From Cheilinus undulatus (lineage: Eukaryota; Chordata; Actinopteri; Labriformes; Labridae): a stretch of 64,000 nucleotides of DNA. The stretch is taken from assembly GCF_018320785.1 (NCBI RefSeq), contig NC_054871.1, positions 18,906,339-18,970,338 on the forward strand, read 5' to 3'. Under the pieces are notes generated by a model. The model was not told the origin of the DNA. It made no database searches and saw only the letters and a list, made by a program, of their open reading frames with translations. Below are positions 54,739 to 64,000 of the stretch, piece by piece; position 1 is the stretch's first letter; the number at the start of each line of letters is the position of its first letter. The translations under genes were made by a program, and so were the position numbers.

Positions 54739-57700
54739 TAGGTTTCCCTATAATTTACCTTAAAGATAGATAAATAAATAAAAAAGGAAAAGCTCATCTG
54801 AGGAGTAATAACATTATTCTGATCATTTTCTTTTGCATCTTATGTAAAGAAAAAGCCCAGTGACTCATTTAATCCATCATTTGCAGCTGAAATGTACCAG
54901 TAGAAATGTGAAAAATGCAAAAAGCCAAGATGGCTTTCAAGGGGACCCTCCCTATTTATGAATACAGGGCTTCAAATAAGCAAATAATCACACTTGTTCA
55001 TAAAGTGACTGTAAATCTAGAAAACAGCAATAAAGGGTGATAAAATCATATCATGAGTTGTGTCTAACCTTACAGTCAGTGAACAGTCAGTTCATGTAAA
55101 AACGTGACTCCATTGTGGTTTGAAGGCACCATCGTATCTCACCTTTCTTGATCTTCTGGATCGGGGTGAGCGACGCCCCGTTGGTGCCAACAGTCAGACC
55201 CACACTAGCGGTGGGGAGCTTGGGCGAGGAGAGCATGGTGGGCGTCCCATTGGGTGAATAGGTGAAGAGGGAGCTTCCAAAGCTCTGACGTCGGCCCTCT
55301 CTCCGGTTACTGTCGATGGCTGCCTGGAGCTCGTTGGGGTTACTCAGACCCCTCTTATCACATTCATATGGGTACAGGTACTTCATGTATCTGAGGGGAA
55401 CATCATCATCAGTGTATTTAGATTTACAAAGAGCCTGTCAGAACGCACATTTCCTGAGCTGAGACATTCTTCTTATGTCTATGTATTTTAGACCCTATGT
55501 ATTCCTAAAATACACAGGGTTTTAAAGGATCATTGGTCAACTTAAAGGGATATTACACAGATTTTACCAAGAAGATGTTTTCTCATGATGAGAAGTACTG
55601 TGCGGAATGATGAGAAAACATGTGAAGTGAATGACCTTTTATTTTGGGGGTTCAAAACACATCTTCAAACTAGTAAGTAAGAACATGCTGCCTGTATATT
55701 GACTTTTTTTTGGTCAAACTACCCAGGAATAAAACACTTTATTATTTCTTCAAACATCCCCTAAGTTTTATGACCATATCACTGAAACAATGAACAGCAT
55801 AAACAGATTATCAGAGAGTATCATACATTTTGGGAGTATTGTGTGTAATGTGCGTGTACTAACTGTGTGCGAAGGGTGAAGGCTGCACTGGTGATTGAGG
55901 TAGGCAGGTTGAGTCCCTTGGTAATCTCCCTCCACAGCTTCTTGTTGATGACCTCCACCAGGCCGCCCTTCTCTGTCACCAGCCTGTAGAGCATGTACAG
56001 ATCCAGGACCTGCTTGGCCATGATGGGAATACGATTCACTGGGGTTCCTGGAGTAACACACAAACACACACAAAACACACAAACATAGAGGGAAAAGGTC
56101 AACACAGTGCAAGAAAACATAACAGCGCAGGAAACTTCTTTTTCAAGTTGACCATGTGCTGCTTCCCGCACACATCCAGCCCGTGGGAGAAGTATACAAG
56201 TCAAATATTAAACATCCAATAAAAACACAAGGAATAATAACCATGACCGTCAAGTAACAATAAATACGATATCCGCCCTCTGTGTTAGCAATATGTTAAC
56301 AATTTAATTATTAGTTATTTGATCTTTTTTTTTTTTTATTTAACCTTTATTTAACCAGATAAAAAACCCATTGAGACCGAAATCTCTTTCACAAGGGTGA
56401 CCTGGCCAAGAGGTCAGCAGAACACGTCATCACAGAGTTAATGCAACAAAATATGCTGTAAAAAGAAGAAAAGATCACACTGCAGGGTAGGGGAGTCTTT
56501 TTTTCTTTAAGTGATCATTACATTTGGTATTTTTGCTTTAGTTTGATGATTATTTGTTTTGATAAGACAGCTGAAGAGAGACAGGAAACATGGGGAGAGA
56601 AGCCTGGTTTCACCTTTCATTTCAATGACTTTCTTTTCTAATCTATAGTCATTTAAGATAATTATTTGGGTCAAAAAGCTACTTTAGCCATTACTTTTTA
56701 TCCATATTTTTAACTCTGTTGGATGCTCATCAACTCTAACAGATAGTTTTGTTCATTTTACAGAACAATGAATGAATTTTATGTTAAGATAGAAACTCAT
56801 ACAATTAAGAAATGAAACCTTTAATATAAGTGAAAGATTTACAAATGAGTAAAAATAATGGATTATATGACTCAACATCATTACTGAATACCAGTTTTAG
56901 ATAACTGAAAACTTGACATTCTTCTTGAATTAAAAAAATACAAATGAAATAAATACATTCAGGGTGTCTGACAGAATTCACCAAAATTAAGACAAGATGG
57001 GCAAAAAAGTCATATTTTGGAAAAAATGTTGAATTAAAAATCTGTTTCTACTACTCCTAGTTCAGACTTCAACCTCCGCAAATCTCCACTTAAAGTTATT
57101 GAAATAAAATATAACAAATGTACAAAGTCACATTTGGAACATGTTTGGTCCCTTTTCTCACTTTTTAGTGGTTTTTATTTTCATGTTCTCTCTTGCACAC
57201 ATCTGATGGAAAAAATAAAGGCAGACAATTAAATTAGACAAAGCCTACTGTTTAAGTGTGGGAAACATACTGGCGGATGTCACCCGAATGCATCATTTCT
57301 GATTTCCTCTTGTAAGGTGTTCTGGGGGATTATTTTTCCAAGACTTAGAAGAGCCACAAGTCGTCACAAAAAGAGCCTCATGTGGCTCAAGAGCCACGTG
57401 TTGAATATCCCTGTGTTGAGGGGGGTTGCTAGGAGTCTGGCCTCAACTATCAGCACCAGCACACACCATCACGTCTTATTTGATGCAAGTTGGGGCCTGA
57501 TCTACCCCATCTGGGTCACCTTAGTGAGGGTGTATGATGTTTTGAGACCTGAAACACCCAAGGAACCCAGGATATATCACTGATGGTGCGCCCCAGATCA
57601 TCATTTTCTTTTATATCATTTTGGACCCTGCATGTGGCTGAAACAGGATGTATGAGGGAAGATGCTTGGTGAGACGTGTGTGATACAGAGGAGAAAACTG

Positions 57701-58953
57701 GTGTTCTCTCAACTGATTGTGCTAAATCACCTTTAACTTTAATTTTAATATCAATATATGTCTCATTAAGCCTTATTTGCAAGATTAATAAAAATAATGA
57801 TAAAAATTCTATTAGCTTTAAATCAAAAAGAGAAAGATTTCTACAGAAGAAACATGGAAAATGCCTTATTGTAACACCTTAGCAAAAATATAAAACTTCC
57901 AATTTATCAGTGCCAAATGTTTCATATCAAGCAAAGAAAATCCCTAACTCATCTTTTCTTTCCAACTTCCACTCATTTAAATGCTAAAAGATCCAATTTT
58001 TGTGCAAAAACATGATCAAACCTGTGATGCAACATACAGTATATTGGTACAACCTGCAGATGGCGCTCTCAGATCCTCAGATCCAGCTTGTCAGATCCAC
58101 CCACTGCTGCTGCTCTGAAACTGTTACCATTTATGCTGCTTTATCACTTTTGCTCACATGTTTCTTTGACCATCTAGTTTCATTAAATCAGGTCTCACTT
58201 CATATATTAAGCCATAATAATCAACTTATTCAAAATTAGTTAGACAGCTTTGTGTTTTGGAGACTGAAAAGCTCTTAAATGGGCCTTATTTCAATGAAAT
58301 AACACAAAAGGATTGTTATCATTGTTTAAAAGAGAAAGAAGTTGCTTACATCAGAAGAAAATTAGATTTAGTTGGATAGGTTTGCAACTGTAGGTTATTG
58401 TGGGTCACTGGGGTGAAGACCCCACAGTGTTGCTGGGTCAGTGCGTTGGTTTGTGAGTGTGGATTTGTAGTGACAAGAGTGGGTCCGGCCAAGTGGACAA
58501 GCGTCATGATGGTAATGTAATGTAATGTAATGTAATGTAATCTGCTCCCAGGTATGATACGATGTGTTCTTTCTCCTTATAGCCTGGGAATGACGAGGGA
58601 GCTGCAAGGCTATAAAGCAATCAGCTCTTAAAACGAATAAAGACCCCACCCAAGTCTGTGAAAGATGAGACGAGGGTGCTGTGTCATATGTCAGAGAGAT
58701 CAGAGAAGAGGGGGGGCTCATCGAGTCTTTCTACTGAAACTTTCTAGGACACAACGGTAAAGTGAGGAGATATCAAATTTGAGAGGTAACAAATGGAAGT
58801 AAATGTTTTAATGAATGAAAAGAAACCTTCTGTGGAGTGCTATGATGTAAGGCTACAGACACATGTATAAAGTAACATACCTCTTTTTTGCATGAAGCTG
58901 AAGAGGTCATCTAGGAACTCTTTTCTCTTTGGGTCTCTGTCCAGTTCATACAG
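49841..58953 (-). CDS. arid3a: AT-rich interactive domain-containing protein 3A (partial, C-terminal exons)
   Basis: Six coding exons on the minus strand: 58881-58953, 55864-56047, 55143-55390, 53118-53420, 51012-51101 and 49841-50001. They give 352 residues to the stop, all in phase. The first two and the start of the third cover the ARID DNA-binding domain from LYELDRDPKRKEFLDDLFSF through LVTEKGGLVEVINKKLWREI to LPTSITSAAFTLRTQYMKYL. The REKLES region follows, with EQLRDKLEAGEPPEKKMAL, ESRQDSALNL, SISMSVELNGVVYTG and VLFAQ. The tail has a short Gln run and ends STSSNSLS, like human ARID3A. ESRQDSA, SISMSVE and VLFAQ favour ARID3A over 3B and 3C. A QKIKKEEE stretch keeps the psi-K-x-E SUMO-site form. 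ARID3A binds AT-rich nuclear DNA and acts with E2F and in B cells and early development. Upstream exons lie beyond 64000; none was found between 58954 and the edge. Confidence 0.95.
50740..50830. repeat. hAT-type MITE end, copy 2
   Basis: TTTGATTCTCAAATGGTTTGG, GGTGTGCCTGGAGG and TAGGTGTGCTGCGG match 10277-10370 in order. Confidence 0.5.
51583..51905. mobile_element. Tc1-derived MITE
   Basis: The left end after TA is CAGTGCATTCAGAAAATATT. The right end, reverse-complemented, is ATGTGCATTCAGAAATTATT, followed by TA. This is a 323-bp internally deleted relative of the element at 20107, with no ORF. Confidence 0.82.
52800..52910 (+). pseudogene. LINE reverse-transcriptase fragment with YADD box
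   Basis: In one plus-strand frame around 52846-52893 the DNA reads VRFYADDMHLLMSVKP. This matches the catalytic YADD region of L2-like non-LTR reverse transcriptases, usually FYADDTQLY. The upstream frame is broken by stops. Only about 110 bp are recognisable, so it is a dead scrap. Confidence 0.6.
53954..54253. mobile_element. hAT MITE with perfect 8-bp target duplication
   Basis: Perfect terminal inverted repeats TAGGGATGCACAATATT enclose exactly 300 bp. Both sides are flanked by the identical 8-mer GTTTAGAC (53946-53953 and 54254-54261). The 8-bp duplication is characteristic of the hAT superfamily. The interior is AT-rich and non-coding. Confidence 0.92.
54709..54740. repeat. (GACA)n microsatellite
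   Basis: About seven GACA units flanked by GATA. Confidence 0.9.
56338..56450. repeat. Shared interspersed repeat (second copy of 4540-4625 type)
   Basis: Shares with 4540-4625 the ordered words TTATTTAACCAGAT, CATTGAGA, ATCTCTTTCACAAG and TGACCTGGCCAA. A common teleost repeat; class not assigned. Confidence 0.5.
58512..58541. repeat. (GTAAT)n pentanucleotide tandem
   Basis: Six perfect GTAAT units. Confidence 0.92.
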
Positions 58954-60039
58954 CTGTGGAGACAAAAATAAGAGAAAAGTGAGGAGGCAAGTACTAATTT
59001 TCTAGTTTTCCGCAGCATCTTGATTACAATCCAGTCACTGTAAGAAAAACATTGAAGTGCATGAATGCACAAACACACTTTCATTCATTCATTCTTTTTT
59101 GTAACAAGAATTCAGCCATTGTTAGTCTGATCATAACAGTATATGACAGACACAGAGAAAAACTTTAAGACATGTTAAAGCATAGTTCATCTTGATGAGA
59201 TCCTGATGTGGGTCCAGCTGCCGGTGGCGGGGCCCCGGGCTCTGGGAAGTTAGGGGAAAGTTAGCTGTAAAAGTGGGGCGCCCTCTCGGGGGGGGAGTAC
59301 AGAGAGGCCATTGAGCCTGTGCTTGTTTTTCCATCCTAGTTTACCAGTGTGATAGCAAAATAATGTTGTTGGATGTCTTACAATGAAGTGCCCCAAACTT
59401 GATGATAACATAAAGTCCCCAAAGGTGAATGAGGATGGCTACATATCTCACTGACACAGTATCTGTGTGAGGTCAGCCAGTTTCATAATCTGTTATTGAA
59501 AATGGCAAAGGCTGTGAAACAGTGTGTGCAGCTGAGCACCGGCAAACAAAAGCAGTGTATTGTTTCTACACAGACACAACAGCCCACAGCCAGCGGGCAG
59601 AGCCACAGCTCAGAATCATGTTGTAGTGCAGAGAGTTTCACATCACTTCACAGGAAAGATTTACATCTCATTGCATGACAGCATATCACACTACAGCTAA
59701 AGGAATAGACTGATAAAAACCCCCGCACAGTTAAGTGCCAAACATGCTTTGGTCCATTACTACACAGTTTTGTTAATTTTTTTTTTTTTTTAATTAAATG
59801 GAATCTATTACGGGGCAAAAAATAGTGTTTAAGTATGCAGTGTTTCCCACAGAATGATGCTGTACCTGGGTGAATAGAGCTGGCCATCCCTCCAGCCACT
59901 TATTGCATGTTTAACTCTTTGTTTCTACTTTTTGACAGTTTTCACCAACAGTTCATTTTATAAAGACGCTCAAATAACGTCACTTACCCTTTAAAATGTT
60001 TCCCTTGATATTACGTAATCATTGCAGGTAAGCTGCACG

Positions 60040-60378
60040 TGTAAAGGCTTATTGTAGATGAGGTAACGCACAGAACGCACCACAAGTTAAAAGTTAACAA
60101 CATGACCTGCAAAACCTAAATACAAAATGTGTAATGCAGCCAAGTAAACAGTCTGCCTACAGGAAAAATGCTAAATTATGTAGCTAGCATAGCTATGTTA
60201 GCTTTAGCTAAAGCTAACAAGGCTAAAACAATCCATCGTTTGTGCATCTGCTTCTAAAACGGGTCTACCCATAATTCATCCTGGGGTTAGACAATTGATG
60301 TCTCTGTTTTATTACCCAGACTCTGTTAATTCCTAAATGAGTTTTTAAAAAATAATCTAAAATTGGAAATTCGTTGTA
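60040..60378. repeat. Interspersed repeat, copy 2 (GTAAACAGTCTGC family)
   Basis: GACCTGCAAAACCTAAA, GTAAACAGTCTGCCTACAGG, a GCTTTAGCTAAAGCTAAC core and AAATTGGAAATTCGTTGTAC follow the same order as in 15764-16375. Confidence 0.6.
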
Positions 60379-62699
60379 CTGGCAAATTAAGGCACCTCTG
60401 TACTGACAAAGACGGCATCTTACATGAACGGTCTGTGAGAGTGTTCATTAGAGATGTACGGTCTGCAGCCAAACTGTCTTGTTGTGGGTTTACCAGTTAC
60501 TTGTACACTAATGACTATATAACATTTAATTTGGTGCAAGAAACACATTCAAAAATAGAGATAAAGGCAGATGTACAAGACTGTACATATTTCTTGAGGA
60601 TGAAGGAACTAGATATCCCAAAATACTGCAATTCCCTCTATTTTTTGTTAAAGTTACTTAGTTCAAACTTTCAAGCTATTTATGTACATTTTTCTACACT
60701 TCTCTTCAAGTGTAGAAAGTTTTTATACTTATAATGATAATTGTAGTTTGTGATATACTGATTCACAGTACAGTCGTAATCATCAGCTGATAGTCATTGC
60801 TCAGAGGCACAACAGACACTTCCATGGTTATAACGGACCCCACCAACCAGAGACACTGCTGTGCCACTCTAGGATTGTGGGTACCGTAGTATTGTTGGCT
60901 GAGATTGTGAACAATTTCTTTCCTATAAAGAGGGTGATATCTTACAAACTTTTCTTCTACCGGAGCATACCATTATTAACGCTCAGGTAATTCTATCTTA
61001 GATGCTTCAGGCAATATAGCTTACATTTAAATCTGCTACAGATAAAATGAATGGAGATTTAACTTCCAGAACAAGGAGAGGTATGTTACTGCTAATTACA
61101 GAGGCAAATACAGCAGCACAGAACTTATTTTTAACTTTTTTGCTCCTAGCACCAGTCTGAAGGAATCAAAATGAAAGGCTGGTCTAGTTTTAGTCTGTTT
61201 TGATGGTGACAGTAGTCGTGGCCTCTAACCACTAACAGACTGTCTCTCATTGTAGCATTCAGCCCTCATTAGTGACACCGCGCTGCCATCAGATCTTATT
61301 ATCTGGAGGGGAACAGAGGGGTGGGGTCTATGAGGGTGAGGTGGATGGCTGGGAGTGGTGGGGGGATGCCAGCTAATGTACAGGCCTGCTGGAGGCAAAG
61401 GGGGAGTTTTAATTACAGGATGCATGCATTTCGTGAAGTGCCGCACCATAAATCTTGGAAATTACCCCCGCTTTACTCCCATCCCCCATGTTGCTTGATT
61501 TGCCCTCTCTCTCTGTGTCCTGATCACACAAACAAATATTTCCCTTGTGGTGCGTTTAGAGCTCTGTTACGCCCAAATCTCTGTGGTAGCATGAAGTGTA
61601 AAAATAGATTTAAATAATAGGTATAAAACAGAAAAAAGATCTATTTGTAGCATGAAAACGGCTAACATATCCAGTAGTACTAACAATCTGTTGCAGCAGA
61701 GATTGTCATGTGATTATGGTTTATTCACTCAACGTGTTAAAGCAGCATTACAATAAGATCGGGTATCTATCAGTTTCACTGCCTCCATGCAAGCTAAAGG
61801 AGGTGGATGTCTTTAGTGAAGGGTGTTTGGTGTGAACATGCTCACAGTATCTCTCTAACTCATATCCAGTTTCAAATCTCAGACACTGATCACTGCTAAC
61901 ATGGACACGCTTTGTTTCAGTTAACATGACTACACTTAAATTCTCACAACTGTTTGCTCTGCCTTGGTCCGTCACCTTTTTTGTAACAATCAGATTCACT
62001 TTCACAAATACTGACATAAACAAGAACGCAGAGGATAAAGATATTCGTTCACATCAAAACACAACCCAGTAAGTGTTGTAGTAAAATGACTGGACAATAG
62101 TAAAATGTCTTTTACACAAATTGCGCCGTAACAAAGTTCTACTATCACTACGTCTATGAACTTTAATACTGATGCCATAAGATTCATTTTGGTGTCCTTG
62201 TCTGTGATTTCACCTTGAGTTACAGCGCTCTTGTGGGGGAATGTGTGAACAGTGAGAGCTTCACACACTAAATACACTCACATTGTTTATTCACATTATT
62301 TCCAGGTGTGATATTTATGCTCCTGTGACATTTTGGCTTCAATATTAACATCACAGAGACATCATTAAAGAGTGAAGTGAGTTCCTGTTTTGGAGGTAGT
62401 GACAGAGGCATTAAAAAATAAGATGCAATTGGCCAAGCCAGCAGGGGAGAGCCACTCTGCTCCATGCTTTCTCTCATGTTCACAATGCCATGGTTTAATG
62501 TGATTCCATGGACAGGAATACTCTCATGCTGGTGCAGAATCAACATGAATGTCTTAAGTTTGTCATTGTTCATTGAAGTCAAAAGTCACAGGGACATTAA
62601 TATAGCCTTGAACTGTAAGTCTGAATAAAGGGGATGGAACTGGTCGCAGAACGTAGATCTTACTGTGAGACACCGCATCTAGAATAGAATACATGCCAA

Positions 62700-62890
62700 G
62701 AATAGAATAGAAATATATGCCAAAACTTAGATATAAACAAATTAAACTTTCGGTTTGGTTGGAGTAACAATTAAGACAAGGGTTAGGACCCCGAAAGTCA
62801 AAAACCTGAACTGTAAAACTAATAAAGGAGAGTAAACAGTCTGCTCACAGGAAAAAGTCTGCCCTCAAAGAACACAATTTAATGTAGCTT
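62700..62890. repeat. Interspersed repeat, copy 3, 3'-truncated
   Basis: CAAGGGTTAGGACCC, CCTGAACTGTAAAACTAA and GTAAACAGTCTGCTCACAGG match copies 1 and 2. The GCTA-rich core and the 3' part are missing. Near its end the DNA transposon starting about 62918 begins. Confidence 0.55.
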
Positions 62891-62917
62891 CAGTATCTCC
62901 CTTTGCTGGGTGCACTA

Positions 62918-64000
62918 TAGCCGTGTTTCCATCAGGGGGTCCGGTTTGATTCAGTTCGGTTTGGTATGGTTTGGTACGCTTAACCCCAAAATAGTTAGCG
63001 TTTCCACAGACACCCGTGCTCTCTTGGTGGGCGGGGCTGCGAAAGCATGCATGTAAAGTCACAGACAGCGCGAGTCAGCTGTTCCAGCTGCAGAGTTATA
63101 GAAAGGATGAGTGACAGAAATCAGTCGGGAATAAACATTGAACAGCTTTATTTCAGCTGAAAGTGCTTTAAAAAAAAAAGTACATCTTAATGATGTTAAC
63201 CGCTGTCAGTAAAGGTCCTCAGCTGATGGAATACGTGTATAGAGATGGTTTGAGTCGTAACGCTGCGTTAATATGTGAATATATCTAGTCTAGAACAGTT
63301 TATACGACAAAATATGAAAGTTTAGAGCTGTACTGTTAGAATTCGCCGCATTCAAAATAAAGTTACAGTTCAGCTGGTGTTAAAATCGAGCTAGATTAAG
63401 TCAGAAATCCGGGGTGCGCTGATCTCGTTTAAAAATAGTCTGCAGCCTGAAGTTTTACGAGCCTGTTCAACAACCACAGAGCGATGGTTTCACTGTTTAT
63501 CTAACGTAAGATGTAGATTAATAACTAGTTACTGATGAGAATGAACTGTTCAAAGGCTTCGTATTCACAAAATGTCTGCATTAATTTAGTTTTTCATCCA
63601 TAGCGGATGGATCAGGCTGTTGTGAGCCTTCAGGTTCTGCTTTGTGTTCTTAAAAATCATCCAGCTAAACATCAGGAAACTTGATTTGTGGCCAGACATC
63701 AATATCCATAGACTAGGAAACAGTTTGGATCTCCCATTTAGGCAGATATTGGTCCATTTTTCTCCCGTTTTCGCCCGCTTCTCACAGCAGACTTCCGTCT
63801 TTGAAGCCTGGAGGCGAGCAGCTGAGTCGCGCGCTGACATGACGTCAGTGCAGCCCCTATTGTTGTGTGTGTAGCTCCACCTCTTTGGTACGGTTAGGTA
63901 AGATTGGCACCCCTACGGAAGGGTGCCGAAAAGTGGGACGGTACGGTTCGCTTTTTTGGGACCCTTTCTCTATGGAAACGACAAAAAAAGCGAGCCGTCC
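62918..64000. mobile_element. DNA transposon, truncated by the window end
   Basis: The left end is ATAGCCGTGTTTCCATCAGG, then GGTCCGGTTTGATTCAG and TGGTACGCTTAACCCC. Near the right edge the inverse-type words GGTACGGTTCGC and TCTATGGAAACGAC appear, so the terminal repeats are long and imperfect and the far end lies past 64000. The interior includes a CpG-containing GGTGGGCGGGGC stretch. No transposase is visible in this portion. A PIF/Harbinger- or hAT-like origin is possible but unproven. Confidence 0.55.

Larger units (their letters stand above)
50002..64000 (-). other. Introns of arid3a
   Basis: The gaps are 50002-51011, 51102-53117, 53421-55142, 55391-55863, 56048-58880 and 58954 to the window end. 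They hold MITEs at 51583-51905 and 53954-54253, a hAT fragment at 50740, a LINE scrap at about 52800-52910, and a shared repeat at 56338-56450. They also hold a TGTAA tandem, two copies of the GTAAACAGTCTGC repeat, and a DNA transposon from about 62918. The stretch 61230-61600 is unusually non-repetitive and more GC-rich. Confidence 0.65.

Noticed and set aside
60363-60734. 123-aa plus-strand open frame
   Set aside because: It starts within an interspersed repeat, has no family similarity and no splice partner.
58954-64000. Search for the next upstream arid3a exon
   Set aside because: No minus-strand frame with the expected acidic/WTYEEQFKQ-type sequence followed by a donor was found, so the exon is taken to lie outside the window.

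Overview
The window is AT-rich vertebrate nuclear DNA, almost certainly from a teleost and most likely a percomorph. The genes are split into many short exons with GT-AG introns. The proteins match vertebrate families, and the spaces between exons are full of teleost-style Tc1/mariner and hAT DNA transposons, MITEs and microsatellites. There is no sign of prokaryotic, plasmid or CRISPR sequence.

Four protein-coding genes can be assembled exon by exon, all on the minus strand. (1) ndufs7, 350-5787, 8 coding exons, 219 aa, is complete. It encodes the complex I PSST subunit that holds Fe-S cluster N2. (2) A tmem79/mattrin homologue, 9686-22285, 4 coding exons, 437 aa, is complete. It has a likely non-coding first exon and CpG-rich promoter near 27.3-28.1 kb. 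(3) A CTDSPL2-type HAD phosphatase, probably ctdspl3, 31136-40986, 11 coding exons, 379 aa, is complete. Its catalytic motif reads D-L-E-E-T rather than D-L-D-E-T. (4) arid3a, 49841-58953, is represented by its last 6 coding exons, covering most of the ARID domain, the REKLES domain and the C-terminus. Its 5' end lies beyond the right edge of the window. For every gene I checked that splice phases add up to one open frame.

The rest is intron and intergenic DNA. It holds Tc1-like elements at 12352-13348, 20107-21140 and 24655-26752. The last is split by an insertion flanked by TTAA. There are short inverted-repeat elements at 7915-8394, 23293-23829, 41727-42048, 51583-51905 and 53954-54253, the last with a perfect 8-bp duplication. 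A larger one starts near 62918 and runs off the end. There are also a LINE reverse-transcriptase scrap with a YADD box near 52.85 kb, a degenerate TTTTGCCAC-type array in two opposite copies, and several microsatellites.

The four genes do not form a pathway: mitochondrial respiration, membrane trafficking, phosphatase, and transcription factor. Their linkage is evolutionary. In mammals NDUFS7 and ARID3A are both on human 19p13.3, whereas TMEM79 is on 1q22. I found no new multi-gene system. The strongest oddities are the altered phosphatase motif, the nested transposon, and the tmem79 copy lying inside a 19p13.3-type block.
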